From Thalassospira alkalitolerans (lineage in GTDB: Bacteria; Pseudomonadota; Alphaproteobacteria; Rhodospirillales; Thalassospiraceae), in NCBI RefSeq assembly GCF_002115745.1, contig NZ_JFKB01000004.1, positions 124,001 through 188,000 of the forward strand: a stretch of DNA of 64,000 nucleotides. The letters run 5' to 3'. Below are positions 8,624 to 19,911 of this stretch, piece after piece. The translations under genes were made by a program, and so were the position numbers. Positions within the stretch are counted from its first letter, which is position 1. The number at the start of each line of letters is the position of its first letter. The notes beneath the pieces were generated by a model. That model did not search any database. It worked only from the letters and a program-made list of their open reading frames with translations, and had not been told where the DNA came from.

Positions 8624-9637
8624 TCACGCATCGATCAAAATATCGGTGAACAGTTCAGAGACATCCGGTTCCGGGCTATTCTGGGCGAACTCGGCCGCTT
8701 TGGCGACTTCAGATTTCACTTCCTTGTCGATATCTTTAAGGCCAGCTTCGTCGATGATATTGCCATCAATCAAAAGCTTTTTGACCATATCGATCGGGTC
8801 GTGCTCTTTGCGCATTTTATCGAGCTCTTCCTTGGTCCGGTATTTTGCCGGATCAGACATCGAATGCCCGCGATAGCGATAGGTCTTGAGCTCAAGAATA
8901 TACGGACCATTGCCTTCACGGCAATGCGCAACAGCACGTTCACCAGCGGCCTTAACCGCAAGAACGTCCATACCGTCAACCTGTTCACCCGGAATACCAT
9001 AGGCTGCACCGCGCTGATACAAATCAGGGCTCGCCGAATGGCGCTGTGCAGATGTGCCCATGGCGTACTGGTTATTCTCGATGCAATAGATCACCGGAAG
9101 CTTCCACAAAGCGGCCATGTTGAACGCTTCGTAGACCTGCCCCTGATTGACAGCACCGTCCCCAAGATAGGTTAGGCAAACACGGTTCTGGCCACGATAT
9201 TTGTAATTGAAGGCAATACCGGTACCGAGCGGAACCTGACCGCCAACGATTCCATGGCCGCCAAAGAAATTCTTTTCCTTGGAGAACATATGCATCGAGC
9301 CGCCTTTACCGCGGGAATACCCGCCTTCTCGTCCGGTCAGCTCTGCCATGACACCGGCAGGATCCATGCCACAGGCCAGCATATGGCCGTGATCGCGGTA
9401 ACTGGTGATGACACCGTCATCGCCGGTAATAGCAGCCTGCATGCCGACAACGACGGCTTCCTGCCCGATATACAGATGACAGAAGCCACCAATAAGGCCC
9501 ATGCCGTACAACTGACCGGCTTTTTCTTCAAAGCGACGGATCAGAAGCATTTCACGGTAATATTTGAGGAGATCATCACTGCTCGCCAGATTATCGGCGC
9601 GCGTCGTGACGCGTTTGCGTTTTGGTGTGGTCGCCAT
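8624..9637 (-). CDS. pdhA: Pyruvate dehydrogenase E1 alpha subunit
   Basis: Alpha subunit of the heterotetrameric E1, 337 residues. It contains the thiamine-diphosphate motif GDGAVNQG starting at residue 159 and ending in IENN, and the YRGHSMSDP loop that in mitochondrial E1 alpha carries regulatory serines. The start is set by a strong GGGAGGAAAC directly before the ATG. It is the first gene of the pdhA-pdhB-pdhC-lpdA-lipA-ratA series. A 548-base gap upstream, unusually long for this window, contains two large inverted repeats and probably the main promoter. Confidence 0.95.
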   Translation of the reverse strand: MATTPKRKRVTTRADNLASSDDLLKYYREMLLIRRFEEKAGQLYGMGLIGGFCHLYIGQEAVVVGMQAAITGDDGVITSYRDHGHMLACGMDPAGVMAELTGREGGYSRGKGGSMHMFSKEKNFFGGHGIVGGQVPLGTGIAFNYKYRGQNRVCLTYLGDGAVNQGQVYEAFNMAALWKLPVIYCIENNQYAMGTSAQRHSASPDLYQRGAAYGIPGEQVDGMDVLAVKAAGERAVAHCREGNGPYILELKTYRYRGHSMSDPAKYRTKEELDKMRKEHDPIDMVKKLLIDGNIIDEAGLKDIDKEVKSEVAKAAEFAQNSPEPDVSELFTDILIDA

Positions 9638-9663
9638 GTTTCCTCCCGGTGGATGGCTATCGC

Positions 9664-9689
9664 TTAAGCATCATGTAATGAGTGCTTAA
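9664..9689. promoter_or_regulatory. Near-perfect inverted repeat 27 bases before pdhA
   Basis: The arms TTAAGCATCAT (9664-9674) and ATGA-g-TGCTTAA (9678-9689) pair over 11 positions around a three-base centre, with one extra G. The repeat sits just upstream of the pdhA ribosome binding site, so it could be an operator or a 5'-UTR hairpin. Confidence 0.5.
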
Positions 9690-9780
9690 TTCGGTACTGG
9701 ACCACCGAAATGACTACCTAAAACCACGTGCTGAGGCAAGCAATCTAACTGACCGTAAAGTGTTGTTTTGCAACGCACAA

Positions 9781-9813
9781 TCACAAATGAACCACATATC
9801 GGTTAATTTGTGA
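9781..9813. promoter_or_regulatory. 33-base inverted repeat in the pdhA control region
   Basis: TCACAAATGAACC (9781-9793) and GGTTAATTTGTGA (9801-9813) form 13-base arms with one mismatch around the spacer ACATATC. A third TCACAAAT half-site is at 9890-9897. The size and symmetry suggest a binding site for a dimeric regulator. It does not match the E. coli PdhR operator. The regulator is unknown. Confidence 0.5.
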
Positions 9814-10185
9814 TGTTTTATGAATATGCATAATTTCAGCGTTTTCAGCAACTTGAGGAAACAGCTTCATTCTCGCTCATTCCATTAGGTCACAAATGCT
9901 ATGCTTTAGTGAAACCAATATCACAGATCAAACAGGTTTATTTCGCAACTGCCAGAAGACACAGGACAGAACACAGCAGCAAACGCACGCTACCAGAAGG
10001 TGATGATCAACTAAAAGTCAGTTGAAACAACACGATAACATCGACTGCATAATTGATCAAAATTCGGTTGTCGTGCGGTAGAAATAGATTTCGGCCACAA
10101 AGCAACTAGAAGGAAATTTTACAAAAGTAAATAATCCACCAAAAGTGGTGCCGGATTCTTATCCGATCAGGACCCGATAGATTTG

Positions 10186-10536
10186 TTACTGCTTGGCAGC
10201 AATCGGATCATCGTCAAGATAGCCATTATGATGGAAAATGATCAGGTCATCGGGATGGGCCGCATTCAACATCGCACGGGCACGTTCATCAAGCAGGTCC
10301 GGATCAAGATGGTTTGACCGCATCGCAATTACCCGTTCTTCAAGATGATTGCGTTTAGCGATAATTTCATCCCGCACCTTTGCTATTTCAGAAACACGGT
10401 CCTGCATCGACCAATAGGCCAATACACCACGGTTGCCTTCCACACTGTGGAAGATGAAATAGACCATGATTGTAAATGCGATTACCGGCGCGACGGCCTG
10501 GCCCAATCGGCGAATGACCGGTGATGTTGACGACAT
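10186..10536 (-). CDS. FtsB/DivIC-type septum formation protein
   Basis: Small bitopic division protein of 116 residues. It has a short basic cytoplasmic tail, one membrane segment at about residues 15-33, and a coiled coil at about 43-72, followed by a conserved-looking ERARAMLNAAHPDDLIIF block typical of the FtsB/DivIC family. FtsB works in the divisome with FtsL and FtsQ. In many alphaproteobacteria this gene lies between eno and pdhA, as here. It does not appear to share the eno transcript, because a strong terminator follows eno. Confidence 0.85.
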   Translation of the reverse strand: MSSTSPVIRRLGQAVAPVIAFTIMVYFIFHSVEGNRGVLAYWSMQDRVSEIAKVRDEIIAKRNHLEERVIAMRSNHLDPDLLDERARAMLNAAHPDDLIIFHHNGYLDDDPIAAKQ

Positions 10537-10770
10537 TTACCCCTGCCCTTTGCCTTTACGCGAAGACATACCAAAATCATCGCCATTCCGATATCGAAAT
10601 GGAAAAACTGCATGCGTTATTTGCCTTTGAACTCAAAGACATCAGTGTCTCAACAGTCACAATGCTTGCCATGATACCCAGATAGTTGATCACAACAGGG
10701 TAAAAATAAGCTTAAAGCACATGTGCTATTGCACGATGATTACGGTCAATCAGCTAACCCTGACGAATAA

Positions 10771-10804
10771 AAAACCGCCCCGGAATACCGGGACGGTTTT
10801 TTTC
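10771..10804 (-). terminator. Rho-independent terminator after eno
   Basis: The stem formed by AAACCGCCCCGG and CCGGGACGGTTT (one internal mismatch) encloses AATA and is flanked by A- and T-runs, so it could act on both strands. On the minus strand it lies about 22 bases past the eno stop and ends in a T-run. Confidence 0.8.
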
Positions 10805-10826
10805 GTTTCGTCTCATTGGGCGGTGA

Positions 10827-12158
<1,332 letters not shown>

Positions 12159-12160
12159 CT

Positions 12161-12195
12161 AAAAGAAATGCCGCCATCAAGACATGGCGGCATTC
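12161..12195 (-). terminator. Rho-independent terminator after kdsA
   Basis: An 11-base-pair perfect stem (AATGCCGCCAT with ATGGCGGCATT) and a six-base loop are followed on the minus strand by TTCTTTT. It starts six bases past the kdsA stop. Confidence 0.8.
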
Positions 12196-12200
12196 ATATT

Positions 12201-13058
12201 TCAATCGTTGAACATATCCAGTCGAACCGGATTGGCTTTTGCCACTTTATCAAGTTCGATCAAAACCGATAAGACCTCGGAAAGTTTGTTCAATGGAATT
12301 TGATTTGGACCATCGCTGATGGCCGCATCCGGGTTATCGTGAGTTTCGATAAACAGGGCAGCGATACCAACAGAAACAGCTGCACGCGCCAATACCGGCG
12401 CAAATTCGCGCTGACCGCCGCTTGTTGTGCCCTGCCCACCTGGTTGCTGAACAGAATGGGTCGCATCAAATACAACCGGATAGCCTTGACGCGCCATGGT
12501 GGGAAGTCCGCGGAAATCGGTTACCAGCGTGTTATAGCCAAAGCTGGTGCCCCGATCGCAAAGCATGATATTTTCATTACCGGTGGCAGCGATGTTATTG
12601 GCAACATTTGCCATATCCCAAGGTGCCAGGAACTGACCCTTTTTGACATTGACAGCACGACCGGTATTTCCTGCCGCCTGAAGAAGATCGCCCTGACGGC
12701 ACAGGAAAGCCGGGATTTGCAGGATATCGGCAACTTCGGCCACTGGCGCGCACTGATCCGGCAAGTGCACATCAGTGACAATTGGAAGACCAGTCTTTTC
12801 CTTGACCTCGGCCAGTATATCAAGCCCTTCGACAAGGCCGACACCACGTTTGGAATTGGCGCTGGTACGGTTGGCCTTGTCAAACGAGCTTTTGTAAACA
12901 AGCCCAAGTCCAAGTCCTTCAAACAGCTCTTTGAGCGCAAAGGCCATTTCCAATGCGTGGCTACGACTCTCGATTGCACATGGCCCCGCCAAAACGGCAA
13001 AAGGCTTATCATTGGCAAATTCGATATTACCGACTTTGACAGTTTTGATTTCCGTCAT
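12201..13058 (-). CDS. kdsA: 3-deoxy-8-phosphooctulonate synthase (Kdo-8-P synthase)
   Basis: Condenses phosphoenolpyruvate and arabinose 5-phosphate to Kdo-8-phosphate for the LPS inner core. The protein has 285 residues, the family's usual length. Motifs: AGPCAIESR near residue 26, KSSFDKANRTS at about 55, TDVHLPDQC near 95 and DATHSVQQPGGQG in the C-terminal half. It lies downstream of pyrG by 27 bases, the same order as in many proteobacteria (pyrG-kdsA-eno). CTP from pyrG is needed to activate Kdo, and enolase makes the PEP it uses. Confidence 0.96.
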   Translation of the reverse strand: MTEIKTVKVGNIEFANDKPFAVLAGPCAIESRSHALEMAFALKELFEGLGLGLVYKSSFDKANRTSANSKRGVGLVEGLDILAEVKEKTGLPIVTDVHLPDQCAPVAEVADILQIPAFLCRQGDLLQAAGNTGRAVNVKKGQFLAPWDMANVANNIAATGNENIMLCDRGTSFGYNTLVTDFRGLPTMARQGYPVVFDATHSVQQPGGQGTTSGGQREFAPVLARAAVSVGIAALFIETHDNPDAAISDGPNQIPLNKLSEVLSVLIELDKVAKANPVRLDMFND

Positions 13059-13085
13059 ATTACCGTCTTTCTTTCAGGCAGTCTG

Positions 13086-14723
<1,638 letters not shown>

Positions 14724-14790
14724 TCATTTCAAAGCAAAACGCCACGGCTCGATGCAGCTCAGTGCATCATGAACCGGGGAATACAACAAT

Positions 14791-14820
14791 CAAAAATTGA
14801 GGCGGCAAGTTTGCCGCCTC
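14791..14820 (-). terminator. Rho-independent terminator after secG
   Basis: GAGGCGGCA and TGCCGCCTC pair around AGTT and are followed on the minus strand by AATTTTTG. It lies between the secG stop and the pyrG start. Confidence 0.75.
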
Positions 14821-14839
14821 GGGTCGTTGGTTAATTTTT

Positions 14840-15160
14840 TTAGCGGGTCGGAGCCGCCGGTCCGGTATCCTCGACGGGCTGTTCAGCCGCCGGGACCGGA
14901 GCCTGGTCCAATATGGATGTTGACTGGGTATGCGTATTGGACAGCAACGCAAGGGCAAGGCTCGTCACCATAAATGCCCCGGCCAGAATTGCCGTCGTAC
15001 GTGTAAGAAGGTTAGCCGCGCTGCGCGAGCTCATAACGCCGAAGTTACCGCCGCCGCCGCCGCCGATACCAAGCCCACCGCCCTCACTGCGCTGTACGAG
15101 AATGACGGCAATCATGCCAAGCGCAAGAAGAAGATGAATTACCAGAATGACAGTTTGCAT
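14840..15160 (-). CDS. secG: Preprotein translocase subunit SecG
   Basis: Auxiliary subunit of the SecYEG channel. The 106-residue protein has the expected pattern: membrane segment at 2-22, a QRSEGGG stretch leading into a glycine-rich cytoplasmic loop around 26-40, and a second membrane segment at about 55-75, then a polar Pro/Ala-rich tail. It lies 101 bases after tpiA, the tpiA-secG-pyrG order being common in alphaproteobacteria. Confidence 0.93.
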   Translation of the reverse strand: MQTVILVIHLLLALGMIAVILVQRSEGGGLGIGGGGGGNFGVMSSRSAANLLTRTTAILAGAFMVTSLALALLSNTHTQSTSILDQAPVPAAEQPVEDTGPAAPTR

Positions 15161-15261
15161 GGTCTCGAAACTCTTGTCCTAAAACTTCCGAACCGGGCAT
15201 TATATTGTGACCGGATCGGGCAAAAATTTGATGCGTATTTAGCGTGTTTTATGACGGTTGG

Positions 15262-16017
15262 CTAGGCGCAACTTTCAATAATCTGCCAAAAATCGTCAAC
15301 CTTAAGGCTCGCCCCGCCAACCAGTGCACCATCAACATTAGGTACAGCCAGCAATTCCGCCGCATTGGACGGCTTGACCGAGCCACCATACAGAATTCTA
15401 AATCCATCACCATCATCAAATCGTGCTGTCAGCTCTGCACGAATTGCAGCATGAACTTCAGCAACTTCGGCGACACTTGCTGTCCGCCCGGTGCCAATCG
15501 CCCAGACCGGCTCATAGGCAACAACTGTATTCACCGCGCTCGCCCCTTCGGGAATGGATACCGCAATCTGGCCGTTAACCACGGCAAGCGTCGCGTCCAG
15601 ATCACGCTCCTGCTCGGTCTCGCCAACACAGACAACCGCAATAAGACCCGCGTCATGTGCCGCCATCGCCTTTTGGCGGATCACGGTCGAACTTTCCCCG
15701 TGGTCGGCCCGGCGTTCGGAATGCCCGACAAGAACATATGTGGCGCCGATATCAGCCAGCATAGGGGCGGCAATATCACCGGTATGCGCACCATTAACAG
15801 CAACATGGCAATCCTGACCACCAACGTTGACAGCGCTGCCAGTGGTTACACCCGCGACATCCGAAACCAGGGTCGCAGGCGGACAGACCAGAATGTCACA
15901 TGCCAGTTCGCCTTTGGTCTTGGCACGTTCGGCCAGCCCCCGCGCAATGGCCAAGCCATCAGCACGCAGACAATTCATTTTCCAGTTTCCGGCGATCAAG
16001 GAACGGCGCTGTGACAT
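15262..16017 (-). CDS. tpiA: Triosephosphate isomerase
   Basis: Interconverts dihydroxyacetone phosphate and glyceraldehyde 3-phosphate. It has 251 residues. Catalytic residues are all present: N11 and K13 in GNWKMN, the electrophile H99 in VGHSERR, and the base E169 in [11 protein letters not shown] with the flexible loop behind it. The phosphate-binding LYGGSVKP is near the C-terminus. It is divergent from ppiD across a 317-base gap. Confidence 0.96.
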   Translation of the reverse strand: MSQRRSLIAGNWKMNCLRADGLAIARGLAERAKTKGELACDILVCPPATLVSDVAGVTTGSAVNVGGQDCHVAVNGAHTGDIAAPMLADIGATYVLVGHSERRADHGESSTVIRQKAMAAHDAGLIAVVCVGETEQERDLDATLAVVNGQIAVSIPEGASAVNTVVAYEPVWAIGTGRTASVAEVAEVHAAIRAELTARFDDGDGFRILYGGSVKPSNAAELLAVPNVDGALVGGASLKVDDFWQIIESCA

Positions 16018-16334
16018 ATATCTATCTACCTCTTGCTGCGACGGTGTTGCGGATCAACCAACAAGATGGCCATGCAATCACCGATCCGATACATATTGTT
16101 GCAAAACACGATAAGATGCGGGTTTTAACACGCGATATTCCCCCGGCCAAGCCCCGGAAAACACTGTCAACCGAACTTCGGGCAAGGTCAATGCAATCGG
16201 ATGTTGCCGCCCTTACGTCTCGCCATTAAGATGCGCGGCAATTGCAACGGGTTTTCCATACGCCCGCGCGGATAAAAGAAACACTGTCGATGCCCCGTCG
16301 TCGGCACCAAACCACGAATTGTTAGGCTTATCAT
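16018..16334. other. Divergent intergenic region tpiA/ppiD
   Basis: 317 bases between two divergent starts, expected to hold promoters for both. No gene, RNA or clear repeat was recognised, and no convincing promoter pair stood out. Confidence 0.4.
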
Positions 16335-18227
16335 ATGCTTGCTGGCATTCGCTCTTTTTCGAAATCAATCTTTGCCAAGATCATCTTTAGCGTGATTGCA
16401 ATCAGCTTCGTCGCGTGGGGTCTGAACGCATCGATGCTGAACCTTGGTACATCGCGCGAAGTTGCCGAAATTGGCAGCCAATCGATCAGTCCGGTCGAAC
16501 TGGATCGCGCATTTCAGCGTAGCGTCCAGAATATGCGCAGTGTGTTCGGACCGAACTTTGACCGGCAGCAGGCCATCCAGATGGGCCTTTTGAACAACAC
16601 CGTTCAAAGCCTGGTCTCCCAAAAGATCCTGCGTGAAAACGCCAAGGATATGGGCATCGGTATCAGCAACGAAAAAGTCCGTGGAACGATCTTTGCATCG
16701 CCGGGCTTCCAGAATGAAACCACGGGCCAGTTTGACCGTGAACGTTTCCTTCAAGCGCTATATTCCAGCGGATATAGCGAGCCGGAATTCGTCGAAGGCG
16801 TGCGCGGTGACATGATGGGACAGCAGATTGTTGGCAGCCTTGCCGGTGCAATCACCGCCCCGAACATTATGGCACAGCAGATTGCGGCCTATCGTAACGA
16901 ACAGCGCAGCGGTAGTTTCTTTGCTTTAAACGCATCCGAATTCGAAAACATCGAAACCCCGGATGATACAAAACTTCGTCAATATCACGAAGACAACGCA
17001 GCACAGTTCACCGCCCCTGAAAGCCGCAACGTAACGCTTGCGACGCTGAGTGCGGCTGATCTGGTTGAAACCATGGATGTGACCGAGGACGAAATCCTCG
17101 AAGCTTACAACCATCGCCTGCCGGAATTCCAGACACCGGAAAAACGCGTTGTCGAGCAAATCCTGTTTGCACCAAATGAAAAAGAAAGCGCGCAAGAGGC
17201 ATACAAAGCCCTTCAGGGTGGCGCTGACTTCATGACGGTAGCAGCGGAAGATGCCGGAATGGACCCGTCAATCGTCAAGCTTGGCGAATTCACCGCAGAC
17301 AACATTCTGCCGGACCTGCGCGATGTGACTTTTGCCCTTGATGAAGGCGCGTTTTCCGAACCGGTTGAAACAGCACTGGGCTGGCATATCATTCGTGTCC
17401 CCGCCATCACCGCAGAACGTATCGAAACGCTTGATCAGGTTCGCACTGATGTCGTATCGGGTGTGAAACGGTTCAAGGCAGAAGACGCGATCTATGATCT
17501 TGCTGCCAAACTTGATGACGAACTTGGTGCTGGTACCCCGCTTGAAGAAGCGGCAAATGCCGCTGGCGCAAAGACCGTCAAACTAAATGATGTTGTCCGC
17601 GGTGAAGACCTCGGTGCGGATATCGCAGATGGTCGCGAAATCAACGCCAAGATTTTCGAGCTGGGCAAAGGCGAGGAAAGCCTGCTTGAAGAAACCTCAA
17701 CCGGTGTTCGGTATGTCGTTCGTATTGACGACGTCACCCCGTCAGCGCTTCGCCCGTTCGAAGATGTTCGTGACGATGTAATCGCCGCCTGGAAAGAAGA
17801 TGAACGCAGCCGTCAGATGATTGAAAAAGCAGATCAGCTTGCAGCTTCGATCAACGATCAGAGTGCTGATATTGCAACGCTTGCGACCAGTGATAATGCC
17901 GAACTGATCAAAAGCGGCCTAGCCAAACGCACCGGCGAAGGTCTTGCCAGCAATGTCAGCCCGGCAGTTGCCGCAACCCTCTTCACCCTTGAAGAAGGCA
18001 AGGCAAAAGCCATTCAGTCCGGGGACAGTGTTCTGGTTCTGAAGCTTGATGAAATCAAGGCTGCCGACATTGCAGAAGGCGATGCTGATCCGGTTATTTC
18101 TGAACTGAAACAAGCACTTAATCAGGATATTCTGGCGCAATATCTTGACTATTTGCAGAACGAAATTTCCGTCAGTGTCAATAACAGTGCGATTAATGCG
18201 CTGTATCCGCAAACTGCGGCAAACTAA
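16335..18227 (+). CDS. ppiD: Peptidyl-prolyl isomerase D (SurA-N/parvulin periplasmic chaperone)
   Basis: Inner-membrane-anchored periplasmic folding factor that receives proteins leaving the Sec channel. It has 630 residues with a short cytoplasmic start, one membrane anchor at about 15-35 (signal-anchor type), a SurA-N-like helical region at about 36-240, a PpiC/parvulin-like domain at about 260-370 with the GWHIIRV motif, and a long C-terminal chaperone region. The length fits PpiD (about 620). It stands between tpiA and trpE, a frequent alphaproteobacterial order, and is closed by its own terminator. Confidence 0.88.
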   Translation: MLAGIRSFSKSIFAKIIFSVIAISFVAWGLNASMLNLGTSREVAEIGSQSISPVELDRAFQRSVQNMRSVFGPNFDRQQAIQMGLLNNTVQSLVSQKILRENAKDMGIGISNEKVRGTIFASPGFQNETTGQFDRERFLQALYSSGYSEPEFVEGVRGDMMGQQIVGSLAGAITAPNIMAQQIAAYRNEQRSGSFFALNASEFENIETPDDTKLRQYHEDNAAQFTAPESRNVTLATLSAADLVETMDVTEDEILEAYNHRLPEFQTPEKRVVEQILFAPNEKESAQEAYKALQGGADFMTVAAEDAGMDPSIVKLGEFTADNILPDLRDVTFALDEGAFSEPVETALGWHIIRVPAITAERIETLDQVRTDVVSGVKRFKAEDAIYDLAAKLDDELGAGTPLEEAANAAGAKTVKLNDVVRGEDLGADIADGREINAKIFELGKGEESLLEETSTGVRYVVRIDDVTPSALRPFEDVRDDVIAAWKEDERSRQMIEKADQLAASINDQSADIATLATSDNAELIKSGLAKRTGEGLASNVSPAVAATLFTLEEGKAKAIQSGDSVLVLKLDEIKAADIAEGDADPVISELKQALNQDILAQYLDYLQNEISVSVNNSAINALYPQTAAN

Positions 18228-18241
18228 ACCATACCATTTTC

Positions 18242-18277
18242 AAAGGGCGGCCTTTCAACAGGCCGCCCTTTCTTGTT
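18242..18277 (+). terminator. Rho-independent terminator after ppiD
   Basis: A 12-base-pair perfect stem (AAAGGGCGGCCT with AGGCCGCCCTTT) and a six-base loop are followed by CTTGTT. It lies 15 bases past the ppiD stop and separates it from trpE. Confidence 0.85.
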
Positions 18278-18335
18278 CCACCTCGCCTCGCCTACCCGTG
18301 GCCAAACCAATCGACCAGACCAAGTTGGACAGAAC

Positions 18336-19832
18336 ATGGAAATCAAACCGGATTTCAACAGTTTCAAGCAGAATTACAATATCGGCATTTCGCAGGTTCT
18401 TTGGACCTCGCTGACAGCGGACCTTGATACGCCGGTATCCGCATTCCTTAAAATCGCCGAAGGCATGCCCAACACCTATCTGCTTGAATCTGTCGAAGGC
18501 GGCACCGTTCGGGGGCGTTACTCGTTTCTGGGACTACGGCCTGATCTGATTTGGCGTTGCTTTGGCCAAAAAGCCGAACTTAATCGCCGTGCCCTTGCCG
18601 ATGCAGACGCATTCAAACCTGAAACCAATGCGCCACTTGAAAGCCTGAAAAAACTAATTGCCGAAAGTCACATCGCCCTGCCCGACAATCTGCCCCCCAT
18701 GAGCGCCGGGCTGGTCGGTTATATGGGCTATGACACCGTACGTCTGATGGAAAAGCTTCCTGATACCAACACCGACGAGCTTGGCGTTCCTGATGGCATT
18801 TTCATTCGCCCGACAGTTACCGCCAGTTTTGATACCATCGAAGACACCGTCACCGTCGTAACGCCGGTGCGCCCGGAAACCGGGATCAGTGCGGATGCAG
18901 CATATGATCTGGCCTGCGCACGATTGAACGATGTGGTTCAGCAATTCCAGCGCAATCTTTTCCTGGATCGTCGGTCCAAACCCATACCAGACACCCTGCC
19001 CGACCCAAAAGTCAGTGTCGATGAAGCCGGTTTTTACAAGATGGTCGATCAGGCCAAGGAATATATTCGGGCGGGCGATATCTTTCAGGTGGTCCTGTCA
19101 CAGCGATATTCGCTGCCCTATCACTTACCGCCTTTCGCCTTTTACCGCGCACTTCGCCGGATCAACCCATCGCCCTTCATGTTCTATCTTGATATTGGCG
19201 GGTTTCAGGTTGTCGGAGCCAGTCCCGAAATCCTTGTTCGGCTACGCGATGGCGAAGTCACAATCCGCCCGATTGCCGGTACACGCCGCCGTGGCCATAC
19301 GCCCGAGGACGACAAGGTCATGGCACAGGACCTGTTGGATGATCCCAAGGAGCGGTCAGAACATCTGATGTTGCTTGACCTTGGGCGTAACGATGTTGGT
19401 CGCGTATCCAAGCCCGGCACAGTGCGTGTCACCGACCGTGAAACCATCGAATATTATTCGCATGTGATGCATATCGTTTCGAACGTGGTCGGACAGATCG
19501 ACGAAAAATATGACACAATGGACGCCTTAAAGGCAGGGTTCCCGGCCGGAACGGTTTCGGGCGCCCCCAAAGTCCGCGCCATGGAAATCATTGATGAATT
19601 GGAATCGGTACGCCGCGGCATTTACGGCGGTTGCATCGGCTATATCTCGGCCGATGGATCAATGGATACCTGCATTGCCCTGCGCACAGCCGTCATCAAA
19701 GATGAACAAATCCATATTCAGGCCGGTGCTGGTATCGTTGTCGATAGCAAGCCGGAACTTGAACACAAGGAATGCAAAAACAAGGCCGGCGCATTAATGG
19801 CCGCCGCCCGCGAAGCCCATCGGTTCGCCTGA
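18336..19832 (+). CDS. trpE: Anthranilate synthase component I
   Basis: Chorismate-converting large subunit of anthranilate synthase, first step of tryptophan synthesis. It has 498 residues from the ATG at 18336; an in-frame upstream extension to 18273 would run into the ppiD terminator. The tryptophan-binding feedback motif LLES is at 49-52, and the catalytic C-terminal domain carries GNDVGRVSKPG, PAGTVSGAPK and GAGIVVDSKPE. Feedback inhibition by tryptophan is therefore expected. No Trp-rich leader peptide or attenuator was seen ahead of it. Its amidotransferase partner TrpG is encoded 1.5 kb further on, beyond an opposite-strand gene. Confidence 0.95.
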   Translation: MEIKPDFNSFKQNYNIGISQVLWTSLTADLDTPVSAFLKIAEGMPNTYLLESVEGGTVRGRYSFLGLRPDLIWRCFGQKAELNRRALADADAFKPETNAPLESLKKLIAESHIALPDNLPPMSAGLVGYMGYDTVRLMEKLPDTNTDELGVPDGIFIRPTVTASFDTIEDTVTVVTPVRPETGISADAAYDLACARLNDVVQQFQRNLFLDRRSKPIPDTLPDPKVSVDEAGFYKMVDQAKEYIRAGDIFQVVLSQRYSLPYHLPPFAFYRALRRINPSPFMFYLDIGGFQVVGASPEILVRLRDGEVTIRPIAGTRRRGHTPEDDKVMAQDLLDDPKERSEHLMLLDLGRNDVGRVSKPGTVRVTDRETIEYYSHVMHIVSNVVGQIDEKYDTMDALKAGFPAGTVSGAPKVRAMEIIDELESVRRGIYGGCIGYISADGSMDTCIALRTAVIKDEQIHIQAGAGIVVDSKPELEHKECKNKAGALMAAAREAHRFA

Positions 19833-19858
19833 CCCAGTCCCTGCCCCCCTGAAATGAT

Positions 19859-19893
19859 AAAGGCCCGCATCATTTGGCGGGCCTTTGTTTTAT
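19859..19893 (+). terminator. Rho-independent terminator after trpE
   Basis: A 10-base-pair stem (AAAGGCCCGC with GCGGGCCTTT) and an eight-base loop are followed by GTTTTAT. It implies that trpE is transcribed apart from trpGDC. Confidence 0.8.
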
Positions 19894-19911
19894 CTGTACC
19901 GATTAAGGGGA

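Larger units (their letters stand above)
9638..10185. other. 548-base non-coding region upstream of pdhA
   Basis: No open frame with coding character was seen. The region is AT-richer than its flanks. It holds the inverted repeats at 9664-9689 and 9781-9813, a further TCACAAAT copy at 9890-9897, and a TTATG-N6-CATAA repeat at 9818-9833. The pdhA promoter should lie here. The part from about 9960 to 10185, downstream of ftsB, shows nothing I could identify beyond weak hairpins. Confidence 0.6.

Noticed and set aside
18272..18335. Trp leader peptide and attenuator before trpE
   Set aside because: No short ORF with tandem Trp codons and no alternative hairpins were found; the only hairpin there is the ppiD terminator.
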